Shown piece by piece: positions 32,081 through 41,900 of a stretch of 64,000 nt of DNA. A program made the translations under genes and the position numbers. The notes beneath the pieces are model-generated. The model saw only the letters and a program-made list of their open reading frames with translations, was not told the origin of the DNA and searched no databases. Source of the DNA: Oscillospiraceae bacterium (GTDB lineage Bacteria > Bacillota > Clostridia > Oscillospirales > Acutalibacteraceae); the NCBI GenBank assembly GCA_015065645.1, contig SVPW01000003.1:28362-92361 (forward strand). Direction: 5' to 3'. Position 1 is the stretch's first letter. Every line of letters begins with the position of its first letter.

Positions 32081-33412
32081 ATGAAATCAGTTGAACGAAT
32101 ACTAAATCCTGTAAAGCGGATACACGGTGGAATATTTTTGCCGCACCATAAAAGAACGGCAGAGCTTGAAACCGTGGTAATGCCGCCATGTGAGCGTGTT
32201 TTTATACCTTTGTCACAACATATCGGTGCACCCTGTACACCGGTTGTAAAAAAAGGTGATAAGGTTTTTGTTGGTACGCTTATTGGTGAGGCAAGCGGCT
32301 TTGTAAGTGCACCCATTCACTCAAGCGTTTCGGGTACGGTTGCATCTGTAAAGGAGTATATGCAAAACGGCAATCCTGTTATGTGTGTTGAAATAGAATC
32401 TGATGGGGAAATGAAGCCGGATCCCGATATGAAGCCTTTTGAGGTACATAAAGCAGAGGATATTGCTGCTGCAGCAAAGGCTTGCGGTCTTGTGGGACTT
32501 GGCGGTGCAGGTTTTCCCGCACATGTTAAGCTTACACCTAATAAAGATGCTAAAATAGACACCTTGGTAATAAACGCAGCCGAGTGTGAGCCCTATCTTA
32601 CTTCCGATTACCGTGAGTGTATGGAAAATAGTGAGGATGTTGTTGAAGGAGTTTATCTTTTAAAGGATATCTTGGGGCTTGAAAAGGTTGTTATAGCGGT
32701 AGAAAACAATAAGCCAAAGGCTATAAAGAAGCTTTTTGAAATTGCAACCGATAACCGTGATGTTGAGGATAAGGTTAAGCTTATGCGCCTTCCAACAAGT
32801 TATCCTCAGGGTGCAGAAAAGGTTATAATTTATTCTGCAACGGGAAGGGTAGTGCCACCCGGAAAATTACCAAGTGATGTTGGTTGTATAGTAATGAATA
32901 TTACATCTATCGGCACACTTTATCGCTTTATAAAAACAGGTATGCCGCTTGTTGCAAAGCGTATCACCGTTGAGGGTGATGCAGTTAATGAACCCAAAAA
33001 TGTTATTGTTCCTATTGGAACACCTGTAAAGCAGGTGCTTGAGTTTGTTGGTGGTATTGATGAAGAAACAGCATCACTTTCCGCAGGTGGGCCTATGATG
33101 GGCAATCCTATTACAGACCTTGATTCGGTAATAGAAAAGCGCAATAACGGTATTTTGGTTATGAAACAACGCAAGGCTGATACCGTTACGGCATGTATTC
33201 GTTGCGGTCGTTGTGCACAGTCTTGTCCTATGAGGTTAACCCCTGCCGCTGTTGAAACGGCTTATAATAATCAGTTGTCAGAGCGTTATGAAGCTCTTAA
33301 TGTTAATATTTGTATGGAATGTGGAAGCTGTTCGTATGTATGCCCTGCAAAACGGCCTCTTACACAAATAATGCGTACTGTTAAAGCAGAAATGAGGAGG
33401 AATAAAAAATGA
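32081..33412 (+). CDS. rnfC: Rnf complex subunit RnfC
   Basis: A 443-residue peripheral subunit of the Rnf ferredoxin:NAD+ oxidoreductase and the likely NADH-binding/FMN entry point. The N-terminal domain includes the FVGTLIGEASGFVSAPIHSSVSG block. The NuoF-like core has GLVGLGGAGFPAHVKL and VINAAECEPYLTSDYR. The C-terminus holds two [4Fe-4S] motifs, CIRCGRCAQSCPM and CMECGSCSYVCPA. AGGAAAGGAA precedes the ATG. First gene of rnfCDGEAB; its stop overlaps the rnfD start by 4 bases. Confidence 0.97.
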   Translation: MKSVERILNPVKRIHGGIFLPHHKRTAELETVVMPPCERVFIPLSQHIGAPCTPVVKKGDKVFVGTLIGEASGFVSAPIHSSVSGTVASVKEYMQNGNPVMCVEIESDGEMKPDPDMKPFEVHKAEDIAAAAKACGLVGLGGAGFPAHVKLTPNKDAKIDTLVINAAECEPYLTSDYRECMENSEDVVEGVYLLKDILGLEKVVIAVENNKPKAIKKLFEIATDNRDVEDKVKLMRLPTSYPQGAEKVIIYSATGRVVPPGKLPSDVGCIVMNITSIGTLYRFIKTGMPLVAKRITVEGDAVNEPKNVIVPIGTPVKQVLEFVGGIDEETASLSAGGPMMGNPITDLDSVIEKRNNGILVMKQRKADTVTACIRCGRCAQSCPMRLTPAAVETAYNNQLSERYEALNVNICMECGSCSYVCPAKRPLTQIMRTVKAEMRRNKK

Positions 33413-34338
33413 GAGAAAAATTTATAGTTGCTTCCTCACCGCATATTCGTCATGCAGATACAACAAACTCAATTATGCTTGATGTAATTATAGCCCTTTG
33501 TCCTGCCGCAATTTACGGTTGTATTTTGTTTGGCTGGCGTGCGGTTATATTGTTGCTTTCAACCGTTGCAGCAGCCGTTCTTTCTGAGTTTGTTTGGTGT
33601 AAGCTAACACGAAAGCCAAATACCATTGGTGATCTTTCTGCTGTGGTTACGGGTCTTTTGCTTGGTATGAATTTAAGCTCTATGCTTCCGTTTTGGATGG
33701 CAATGATAGGAAGTGTGGTTGCGGTTATTGTTGTTAAGCAGATGTTTGGAGGCCTTGGTCACAATTTTGCAAACCCTGCTATTACAGCTCGTATAGTTTT
33801 GCTTGTATCTTTCCCTGCTGCTATGACACGGTATGCACATGTTTTCAGCAAGGTGGATACCGTAACATCGGCAACACCTTTGGCACAAAGTGCAGAAGAA
33901 GCAGTTGGCTTTACCGAGCTTTTCTTTGGCAGACATTCAGGCTGTATCGGTGAAACATCGGCGTTTTTATTGCTTGTAGGCGGTGTTTATCTTGTGCTTC
34001 GCCGTGTAATTTCCCCAATAATTCCTGTTTCTATGATAGGCTCTGTTGCATTAATGGCACTTATTTTTAATGAAAATGTTGAGCTTTATGTTTTTGGCGG
34101 CGGTCTTATGCTTGGTGCAATATTTATGGCTACCGATTATACCACCAGCCCCACAAATCCACTTGGAAAACTTATATTCGGTGTGGGTTGCGGTCTTATA
34201 ACATTTGTTATCCGTAAATGGTCTAATTTGCCGGAGGGTGTTTCGTATGCAATTCTTCTTATGAACATACTTACCCCTCATATAAATACCCTTACAAAAC
34301 GCAAACCTTTCGGTGTAAAGGAGGCGGCAAAAAAATGA
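33409..34338 (+). CDS. rnfD: Rnf complex subunit RnfD
   Basis: A 309-residue integral membrane subunit with about eight to ten helices that carries a covalently bound FMN. The flavinylation site is probably the Thr in TVTSATPLA (about residue 155). The block GGLGHNFANPAITARIVLL is typical of RnfD/NqrB. It pairs with RnfG for electron transfer across the membrane and with the ion-pumping core. Overlaps rnfC and rnfG by 4 bases each. Confidence 0.96.
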   Translation: MREKFIVASSPHIRHADTTNSIMLDVIIALCPAAIYGCILFGWRAVILLLSTVAAAVLSEFVWCKLTRKPNTIGDLSAVVTGLLLGMNLSSMLPFWMAMIGSVVAVIVVKQMFGGLGHNFANPAITARIVLLVSFPAAMTRYAHVFSKVDTVTSATPLAQSAEEAVGFTELFFGRHSGCIGETSAFLLLVGGVYLVLRRVISPIIPVSMIGSVALMALIFNENVELYVFGGGLMLGAIFMATDYTTSPTNPLGKLIFGVGCGLITFVIRKWSNLPEGVSYAILLMNILTPHINTLTKRKPFGVKEAAKK

Positions 34339-34955
34339 GTAAGATAAAGGAATTTTTCAAAGCCAATTATAAGCCGGTAATAAACCCGATAATTGTATTG
34401 CTGTGTATCTGTATTGTTATATCAGCTGCATTGGCGGGTGCTAATATGATAACCAAAGACCGCATTGCCGAGCTTTCAAAACAGCAAAAGCAGGAATCTA
34501 TGGAAAAGATTTTTGTTGGTGCTGAGTTTAAACAACGTGAGGATTCTAACGGTGAATATTTTGTTGCCGTTTTAAACGGTGAATACATAGGTTATGTTTT
34601 TACCGAGGTTGGTAAGGGTTACGGCGGTGCCGGAATTACCGTTATGACAGGTATCAATGCGGATGGCAGTATAAAGGCTGTTAGCATTATAGATGCCGCA
34701 GATGAAACCCCGGGACTTGGACAAAATGTAACTAAAGAGAGATTTTATAAACAGTTTAGCGGTATGACGGGTGAGGTTACTATAAATAAAACCGATGCTG
34801 ATCCCAATAAAAACGAAATAATGCCTGAAACAGGCGCCACCATTTCATCAAAGGCGGTAAAGGATGCCGTAAATGCTTGTATGGAGCGCTTTAAAAACGC
34901 AAATAATCAATCTGCAAATAATAGTGAAACGGAGGCGGCAACGGATGAAAAGTAA
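34335..34955 (+). CDS. rnfG: Rnf complex subunit RnfG
   Basis: A 206-residue subunit with one N-terminal TM helix (about 15-37) and an extracytoplasmic FMN domain. The flavinylation motif is ETGATIS (Thr of GAT) around residue 175. GYGGAGITVMTGIN and DAADETPGLGQNV are standard RnfG blocks. The C-terminal ~15 residues are Asn/Glu-rich and disordered. Its stop overlaps the rnfE start. Confidence 0.96.
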   Translation: MSKIKEFFKANYKPVINPIIVLLCICIVISAALAGANMITKDRIAELSKQQKQESMEKIFVGAEFKQREDSNGEYFVAVLNGEYIGYVFTEVGKGYGGAGITVMTGINADGSIKAVSIIDAADETPGLGQNVTKERFYKQFSGMTGEVTINKTDADPNKNEIMPETGATISSKAVKDAVNACMERFKNANNQSANNSETEAATDEK

Positions 34956-35640
34956 AGCTTTAAGTGTTTTTACCAATGGTATTTTAAAGGAAAACCCCGT
35001 TCTTCGTTTGGTACTGGGAACTTGTCCCACACTTGCAGTAACCACCGCCGCAATTAACGGAATCGGAATGGGTCTTGCCGCAACAGCTGTTTTGGTATGC
35101 TCAAATGTGGCAATTTCCTTGCTTCGTAATATTATTCCCGATAAGGTTCGTATTCCGGCGTTTATTACCATTATTGCAGGCTTTGTAAGCGTGGTTCAAA
35201 TGCTTGTAAAGGCATTTTTACCTTCAATAGATAAGGCTTTGGGTATATATTTACCGCTTATCGTTGTAAACTGCATTATTTTGGCTCGTGCCGAAATGTT
35301 TGCTTCTAAAAACACCGTTTTACCAAGTGCTTTGGATGGTCTTGGAATGGGAATCGGTTTTACTGTAACCTTAACCCTTATGGGTACTATCCGTGAGCTT
35401 TTTGGTGCAGGCTCTGTTTTTGGTTTACAGCTTATTCCTGATGCTGTTGAACCTATGATTATATTCCTGCTTCCTCCCGGTGGTTTCTTTGTATTCGGTG
35501 TATTGGTTGCCCTTTCAAATGCCATTGCACGCCGTCAGGGTAAACGTGTGGTAGAGCATTTGGGTTGTGAAGGATGTCCTTCAAAGGGTGCTTGCGAGCA
35601 GTGTGAAAATGCTGTTAAGGAGGGCAAAGCTGATGAATAG
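34945..35640 (+). CDS. rnfE: Rnf complex subunit RnfE with Cys-rich tail
   Basis: A 231-residue membrane subunit, about six TM helices, homologous to RnfA; the pair forms the membrane core of the Rnf pump around an Fe-S cluster. NPVLRLVLGTCPTLAVTTAA holds the conserved Cys in the first half. The last ~25 residues add four cysteines (CEGCPSKGACEQC), which could bind a metal or cluster. I use the ATG at 34945, overlapping rnfG by 11 bases, rather than an in-frame Met inside rnfG. Overlaps rnfA by 8 bases. Confidence 0.95.
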   Translation: MKSKALSVFTNGILKENPVLRLVLGTCPTLAVTTAAINGIGMGLAATAVLVCSNVAISLLRNIIPDKVRIPAFITIIAGFVSVVQMLVKAFLPSIDKALGIYLPLIVVNCIILARAEMFASKNTVLPSALDGLGMGIGFTVTLTLMGTIRELFGAGSVFGLQLIPDAVEPMIIFLLPPGGFFVFGVLVALSNAIARRQGKRVVEHLGCEGCPSKGACEQCENAVKEGKADE

Positions 35641-36217
35641 TACTACTACAATAGTTTCCATTCTTCTTGCCGGTATTCTTACCAGCAATATGGTGCTTTC
35701 TAAATTTTTGGGAATTTGCCCGTTTTTAGGTGTTTCCAAAAAGGTAAATACCGCACTTTCAATGAGTATAGCCGTAACACTTGTTATGGTAATTTCAACA
35801 GCTGTTACCTGGCCTATATATCATTATCTTTTGGTAGGCGGATTGGAATATCTTGAAACAATAGTCTTTATTTTGGTAATTGCCGCAATAGTTCAGTTTA
35901 TTGAAACGGTGCTAAAAAAGTTTATGCCGCCTATTTATAAGGCTCTTGGCATATATCTGCCTCTTATCACTACAAACTGTGCGGTTTTGGGTATCACAAT
36001 GCTTAATATAACCAATGAGCTTGATTTTATTAAGTCTTTGGTTAATGCTTTGGCGGCAGGTCTTGGTTTTATGCTTGCCATGCTTTTGTTCTCAGGTGTG
36101 CGTTCAAAGCTTGAAACTGCCGATGTTCCCGAATTTTTAAAGGGACTTCCCATAACCCTTATTGCTGCGGCTATAGTTTCACTTTCGTTCTTGGGCTTTG
36201 CCGGAATAGGAGGTTAA
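35633..36217 (+). CDS. rnfA: Rnf complex subunit RnfA
   Basis: A 194-residue, six-TM membrane subunit. NMVLSKFLGICPFLGVSKK holds the conserved Cys of the first inverted half, and KALGIYLPLITTNCAVLG that of the second half. Together with RnfE it ligates the intramembrane Fe-S centre. ATG at 35633 follows AAGGAGGGCAAAGCTG, within the rnfE end. rnfB starts 3 bases after its stop. Confidence 0.96.
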   Translation: MNSTTTIVSILLAGILTSNMVLSKFLGICPFLGVSKKVNTALSMSIAVTLVMVISTAVTWPIYHYLLVGGLEYLETIVFILVIAAIVQFIETVLKKFMPPIYKALGIYLPLITTNCAVLGITMLNITNELDFIKSLVNALAAGLGFMLAMLLFSGVRSKLETADVPEFLKGLPITLIAAAIVSLSFLGFAGIGG

Positions 36218-36220
36218 GCT

Positions 36221-37003
36221 ATGACTGAAATTTTAATTCCCGTATTAATAGTTGGTGTAATCGGTCTTGTTGCCGGTGTGGGTCTTTCTTTAGCGGCTAA
36301 ATTTATGGCAGTTCCTGTTGATGAAACACAGGAAAAATTAAGCGAAGCACTTCCCGGTGCTAACTGCGGCTCTTGCGGATATTCGGGTTGTGATGGTTAT
36401 GCTGCTGCATTGGCTGCAGGAGAAGCCACTCCCGATAAATGCTCCCCGGGTGGAGCTGAAACTGCCGCAAAATTGGCTGAAATATTGGGTGTTGAAGCGG
36501 GAAAAATCAAACCGCTTGTAGCCTATATTGCATGTAAAGGAAATGCCGAAAACAGCGTTTTAAAATATGAATATTCAGGTTTTAAAAGCTGTACAGCCGC
36601 CTCTTTAATCCATTCGGGTCCTTTAAGCTGTGCTTATGGATGTATAGGCTTTGGCGATTGTATGCGTGTTTGTCAGTTTGGTGCAATAACACTTATTGAT
36701 GGCAGACCTGTTATAAACGAAGAGCTTTGTGCTTCCTGCGGTAAATGTGTTTCGGCTTGTCCAAAGGGCCTTATTTCGCTTATACCAAAGGATGCTGCTG
36801 TTAGGGTTGGCTGTGGAAACAAAGCAAAGGGTGCCGCTGTGGCAAAGGCTTGTAAGGTTTCCTGCCTTTCATGTATGCAGTGTGAAAAGAACTGTCCTGT
36901 GGGGGCGGTAAAGGTTGAGAATAACATTGCTGTTATTGATTATGAAAAATGTACCTCTTGCGGAAAATGCAAGGAAGTTTGCAAGCGTGGTGTAATACAA
37001 TAA
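36221..37003 (+). CDS. rnfB: Rnf complex subunit RnfB
   Basis: A 260-residue ferredoxin-like subunit and the entry site for electrons from reduced ferredoxin. An N-terminal TM helix (5-27) precedes the four-Cys Fe-S domain (C49, C52, C57, C74), then three or more ferredoxin-type motifs: CAYGCIGFGDCMRVCQF, CASCGKCVSACPKG, CLSCMQCEKNCPVG and CTSCGKCKEVCKRG. Length is normal for clostridial RnfB. Last gene of the operon, followed by a strong terminator. Confidence 0.96.
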   Translation: MTEILIPVLIVGVIGLVAGVGLSLAAKFMAVPVDETQEKLSEALPGANCGSCGYSGCDGYAAALAAGEATPDKCSPGGAETAAKLAEILGVEAGKIKPLVAYIACKGNAENSVLKYEYSGFKSCTAASLIHSGPLSCAYGCIGFGDCMRVCQFGAITLIDGRPVINEELCASCGKCVSACPKGLISLIPKDAAVRVGCGNKAKGAAVAKACKVSCLSCMQCEKNCPVGAVKVENNIAVIDYEKCTSCGKCKEVCKRGVIQ

Positions 37004-37007
37004 TTTT

Positions 37008-37038
37008 TAAATCCTCCTCAAAATGAGGAGGATTTTTT
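37008..37038 (+). terminator. Terminator of the rnf operon
   Basis: AATCCTCCTCA and TGAGGAGGATT pair around AAA, followed by TTTT. Confidence 0.92.
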
Positions 37039-37054
37039 ATTATGAGAAAAAATA

Positions 37055-37083
37055 TTGCATTATTCGTTAAAGCGATGTATAAT
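37055..37083 (+). promoter_or_regulatory. Promoter of the two-HTH regulator gene
   Basis: TTGCAT, a 17-bp spacer and TATAAT, ~58 bp before the ATG. Confidence 0.7.
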
Positions 37084-37140
37084 AATGATATAAAGTGCGT
37101 GTTTGCGAACGATATATTTTGAAACCGAAAGGAATATAGT

Positions 37141-38388
37141 ATGGACTATTTGAATATAACCGAAACTGCTGAAAAATGGGGAATTTCACCAAGGAGATTG
37201 CAAATATTATGTGCCGAAGGAAAAATTGAAGGTGCCATACGGTTTGGTAAAGCTTGGATGATTCCTAAAACCGCACAAAAGCCTATTGATGGAAGAACTA
37301 AAGCAAGTAAAGATTATAAGGCTACTTTATCTGAGATAAATATGCCTTTGCCGAGAAAAACACCGTTTTTGCATATGACTGATTTGTATAGTGCGGCAGG
37401 TACTGCCGAAAAGTGCATTGAGGTACTGGAAGGCAATATAGAAGCACATACTCTTTTGAGCGCTGAAATTGCCTATTCTAAGGGAGATATTGAAAAGGTT
37501 TACGATAGTGCATATTATTTGCTTCATAAACATTCGGGATTTTATGCTGTTATTTCGGCGGGTATGCTTTTAGGGTTATGTGCTATCTGGCGTGGTGACC
37601 TTAATATGTGGCGTCAAGCCAAGATACATATAGCCGAAGCTCCTGCAAAAACAGAAGCCGACCGAGATATTATGGCATTTTCAATAACGGCCCTTGATAG
37701 TATTCTTTATGATGTTTCCTCTTTTCCCGAATGGTTTAAAATGGGGCGATTTGAGCTGTTACATAAGGATGCTCTTCCTGCGGCTAAGGTGTTTTATGCT
37801 AAGTATCTTTATGCTGTAGGATACGGTATTGCTACAAAACAGTTTGAATTACAAGGCGTGCATGGGCTTTCTTTGCTTACAATGATACCAAATGCCATTG
37901 AGCCAATGATTTCGCAGTCGGTTGCGGATAATTCCATTATTGCTGAAATTTATCTGCGTATGACCTGTGCGGCTGTATATTATACCGGTGGTAATAACGA
38001 ACAGGCAATTTACCACATAGACCGTGCCGTAGCGCTTGCATTGCCGGATAAATTGTTTGGAATTTTAGCCGAATACGGCCGTACCTTGGGTTCGCTTTTG
38101 GAGCAAAGAATATCAAGAATAGATATTGATGCGTGGAATAAAGTGCGTGATTTTTATAATATTTATATGGCAGGTTGGACAAAGCTCAGCGGCTCTGTGC
38201 GTGGAAAAAAATTAGCAACAACATTAGCTCCCAAAGAACGAGAGGTGGCAAAGCTTGCGGCTTTTGGCTTCAAAAACAGTCAAATAGCCACTGCGCTTAA
38301 TATGTCTGTATCTGCTGTAAAGCAGGCCGTTACAAATGTTTCAAATAAAACAGGAATGTCAAGAGAGGATTTTGCCGCAATTTTATAG
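37141..38388 (+). CDS. Regulator with N-terminal MerR/excisionase-type and C-terminal LuxR-type HTH
   Basis: A 415-residue soluble protein with two putative DNA-binding ends. Residues 1-45 (YLNITETAEKWGISPRRLQIL, then GKIEGAIRFGKAWMIP) read as a helix-turn-helix of the MerR/excisionase class. Residues ~352-415 (LAPKEREVAKLAAFGFKNSQIA, then MSVSAVKQAVTNV) are a GerE/LuxR HTH. The ~300-residue middle is helical and TPR-like. No receiver domain or membrane segment is seen. AAAGGAA precedes the ATG. The nearest downstream genes are a Cys-rich small protein and a giant surface adhesin, possible targets by proximity only. Confidence 0.8.
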   Translation: MDYLNITETAEKWGISPRRLQILCAEGKIEGAIRFGKAWMIPKTAQKPIDGRTKASKDYKATLSEINMPLPRKTPFLHMTDLYSAAGTAEKCIEVLEGNIEAHTLLSAEIAYSKGDIEKVYDSAYYLLHKHSGFYAVISAGMLLGLCAIWRGDLNMWRQAKIHIAEAPAKTEADRDIMAFSITALDSILYDVSSFPEWFKMGRFELLHKDALPAAKVFYAKYLYAVGYGIATKQFELQGVHGLSLLTMIPNAIEPMISQSVADNSIIAEIYLRMTCAAVYYTGGNNEQAIYHIDRAVALALPDKLFGILAEYGRTLGSLLEQRISRIDIDAWNKVRDFYNIYMAGWTKLSGSVRGKKLATTLAPKEREVAKLAAFGFKNSQIATALNMSVSAVKQAVTNVSNKTGMSREDFAAIL

Positions 38389-38465
38389 CCACTTCTTGAC
38401 AAAAATGGCTATAAAAAACTTTAAAAATATGGCCGAAAAAATTTGTTTTAGGTGATACCGAATTT

Positions 38466-38518
38466 AAAAAACATCCGCTATACTATTATCATCAAATAGT
38501 ACGGCAGATGTTTTTCTT
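38466..38518 (+). terminator. Imperfect hairpin terminator after the two-HTH regulator gene
   Basis: AAAAACATC-GC-ACTATT and AATAGT-GC-GATGTTTTT pair with small bulges, followed by T-rich sequence. Confidence 0.6.
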
Positions 38519-38545
38519 TTTGCCTGTGGACACAAAGGAGCTTAT

Positions 38546-38914
38546 ATGTTATCAAAAATCACAATGCAAGGCATAGAAAGGTCTCAAACACCTAAAGAGG
38601 GTGACTTATATAAAGAGGTAACCATTTCAGGTAAAACATTCAGGTTATTATACGGTTATTATGAGAGCTTTGAAAGAGAAAGCCGATTTAATGAGCCAAT
38701 GCCTATTTATCCTGATTTTATTAAGGAACCGCATTATACGGCTGATGGGATACCAATAGTAACGGCAATGCAGAATGTATGCAAGCTATATAATGGAAAA
38801 AACGATGAGGATAGCAGTTGCTCAGATTGTAAATTTTTTCAAAAATATGAAGAGCTGTTTGGGTTTTGTAACTGCCCGCAAAATAAACGATGTTGCAAAG
38901 AAAAGTCAACATAG
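38546..38914 (+). CDS. Cys-rich small protein, unknown
   Basis: A 122-residue soluble protein that I do not recognise. The N-terminal two thirds are mixed alpha/beta (VTISGKTFRLLYGYYESFERE). The C-terminal third is rich in Cys: CKLYNG, SSCSDCKFF, GFCNCPQNKRCCKE, seven Cys within 40 residues, consistent with metal binding. AAAGGAG lies seven bases before the ATG. It sits between the two-HTH regulator and the giant adhesin gene, with a hairpin upstream. The gap to the adhesin is 54 bp and contains only an RBS, so the two may be cotranscribed. Confidence 0.65.
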   Translation: MLSKITMQGIERSQTPKEGDLYKEVTISGKTFRLLYGYYESFERESRFNEPMPIYPDFIKEPHYTADGIPIVTAMQNVCKLYNGKNDEDSSCSDCKFFQKYEELFGFCNCPQNKRCCKEKST

Positions 38915-38968
38915 AAAAACATTAAAAACACATAATTGAAATAAAATCTTATTATTGGAGGATATATT

Positions 38969-41900
38969 ATGAAAAAGAATTTTTTAAAGAGAGCGTTAAG
39001 TTTATTTATCTGCATGGCGCTTATTATGACATATTTACCGTTTTCGGCTTTTGGGGCTGAAGCAAAAACAGAGAACAGAGTGGTTGATGAACTAACCCTT
39101 AATCACTATGAAAAACTGTTTTATAACGAGGGAGGTTTAATAGACACATATTCTGCAGGTGCTGTATGGACCGATAAATCGGTTGTAACTGATCCGTCAT
39201 TAATTCATTCGGATGTTACAATGAGGGATAAGGATAACAATTTCCTTGTTGCACTTTCAGCAATTGCTTCCAATAAGGAGATTGTGGGATTTTCTGCTAT
39301 CCCTACCGATACAATGTTTATTCTTGATGCTTCAAGCAGTATGACCTCAACCGATCTTCGTGATGTTACAAATGCTACCAACGAAGCAATTAAGGAGCTT
39401 AATAAGGTAGGAAATCACAACCGTATAGGTATTGTTGTATATAACGGAACTGCAAAAATGCTGATGAAGCTTGACCGTTATACACCCAATTCGGCAGGTG
39501 ATTATCTTACTTTTACCAATAATAATACTATCAGCATTGCATCGGGTGTGAAAAACAGTGCAGGTCCGGTTTCGGGTTCTGTAACAGAGGCCACAGGCAC
39601 ATATACTCAGGGCGGTATATTCCTTGCTATGCAGGAGCTTCTTGCCGCAGATACCACCGTTGAAAGCGGACAGATTCAGGGTGGCGCAGAGCGTATGCCT
39701 ATATTTGTTCTTATGACCGATGGTGACCCAACCTTTTCGGCAAGTAATTATACAAATGCAACCAATAACGCAAAGGATAGCGGTAACTCCCCACGTGAAT
39801 CCAATAGAACAACATTTTTGACAATGCTCACTGCGGCTTATGCCAAAAACCAAGTTTCGGCACATTATAATCGTTCTGCATTGTTCTATACCTTGGGTTA
39901 TGGCATTTCCTCTTCAAGCAACCACGCACCAAATGTTCTTGATACCGATAATATGACAAGCCCCTTTGCAGGCTATGCATCTTCTTATGAACAGGCTAAA
40001 AACGGCAATACCGTTGTTGCAGGTAATCTATCAGTTCGCAAGATAGCCGAAATAACAACCCTTAAATATGTAGATAGATACTTCAGTGCGTCATCAGGCA
40101 ATCTGAACAGTGCTTTTGATGATATTATTCAGGAAATAATTATACAGTCACGCTATTATGCAACCCATATAAGCGGTATTGACCCTAATTTTGACGGATA
40201 TGTTAATTTTGAGGATAAACTCGGTGAATATATGGAGTTTAAGGCGCTTGACGGTATAGTTCATGGTAATGATTACTTCACAGGTGCGGCACTTGCTAAA
40301 AAAATTAATGTAAACGACCTTGGAACAATCGAAAACCCTACCGAGTTTGGTATTGCTTTTAGAAATTCGGTTAAGGAGCGTCTTGTTATTGCTGATAACG
40401 GTACAGCCTTTGAGCTGATAGCTGATGCCTATGCTGCAGGACAGCTAAGCTACACATCCGATAGTGTTTACAGTAATTATATCGGTTGGTATCAGAAAGC
40501 CGATGGTTCTTATGCGGGATTTTATAACGAGGGAACCACCACAGCCCCACAAGGTGCTGTTTATAAAAACAAATCCTATGGCTTTTTGGGAACGGTTAAT
40601 AAAAACACCGTAAACGAAAGTGATATGATGTTTATGGCGGTTATGGTTCGCACCGAGATAGCCACAGGTGAACAAACCGTTATGTGGCGTATACCTGCAT
40701 CGGTTATGCCAATGGTGACCTATAAGGTGGCTTTAAACGGAACCGATATTCATACCGCTACTATGCAATCGCTTACGGTTGAACGCAATACACCTGTTCG
40801 TCTTGTGTATGAGGTGGGACTAAATAATGCAGTTATAAATGAGTATAATATTGCAGAGATTATGGCTGCAGATACCAATTCCAAAAAGCATGAAAACGGA
40901 AATAATTATGTGTTCTGGACAAATTATTTTGATAAATCTGCGGCTGAGCATGAGGACCATATTGCGGCGTTTTCACACTTTGTTCCAAATGTAAGGAACG
41001 AAAGATATTATTATACCGAAGATACTCCTGTTTATATTAAAACCGCTACAGGTTATGAGCTTGTTACCGATCGTAACCATATTTTTGATACTGCCTCTAA
41101 TGACTATTATCATATAAGATACTATTTTACCGAAGGACAATCGGAAGTAACAAAGGAGTATGATGAAATTTCCGATATATCTATAGGCTCAGAAAACATG
41201 GTGTATGATAACGGGCAGTGGTTTATTAAGCGTGGTACTGTATATCGCTTAATCTATCCCACTACAATTATTGAAAAGGGTGAAAACAAAACAAACTCTA
41301 TTATGTTTTCACACAAGCCGTTTATAACCATAGAAAGCGGAACTCCAACATCTACTGTTAAGCTTGGAAATAACGGCAGAATTTCCTTAACTCCCGAAAC
41401 TGGAATTCGTGTATCTAAGGTTATGGAAGAGGGAATAATCGCAGATAACAGTTTTAAGTTTGAGGTTGTTTTATCTTCCGAAAGCTCTGCCGCAAGTTAT
41501 CCTTATATGCTTTCAAAATTGGATGAAACAAGCGGAACAAAAGGTGATTTGGCGGTACAATCCGGCAATAAATTTACCTTTGAAATTAAAGCGGGAGAAA
41601 CTATGTGGATCACAGGTATCCCCGCAGGAACAAGCTATACCGTTAATGAAATTGTTGAAGATTATGTTTACGCAGTTAAAGAGGTTAGCGTAAACGGTGC
41701 TGTTATGGCAGGAAAATCGGCAAGCGGAACTATTTCTGAATATAAGATTGATGATGTTGATTTTGTAAACGGCTTTGCCGATAAGGGTGCACTCTCTATA
41801 ACAAAGACAGTAAATCATCCCTATGGCCCTGCTTATAATATTCCCGATAATATCTCATTTACTGCACTTGTTAAATTTACAAACGGTGGAGCTTCGCTTG

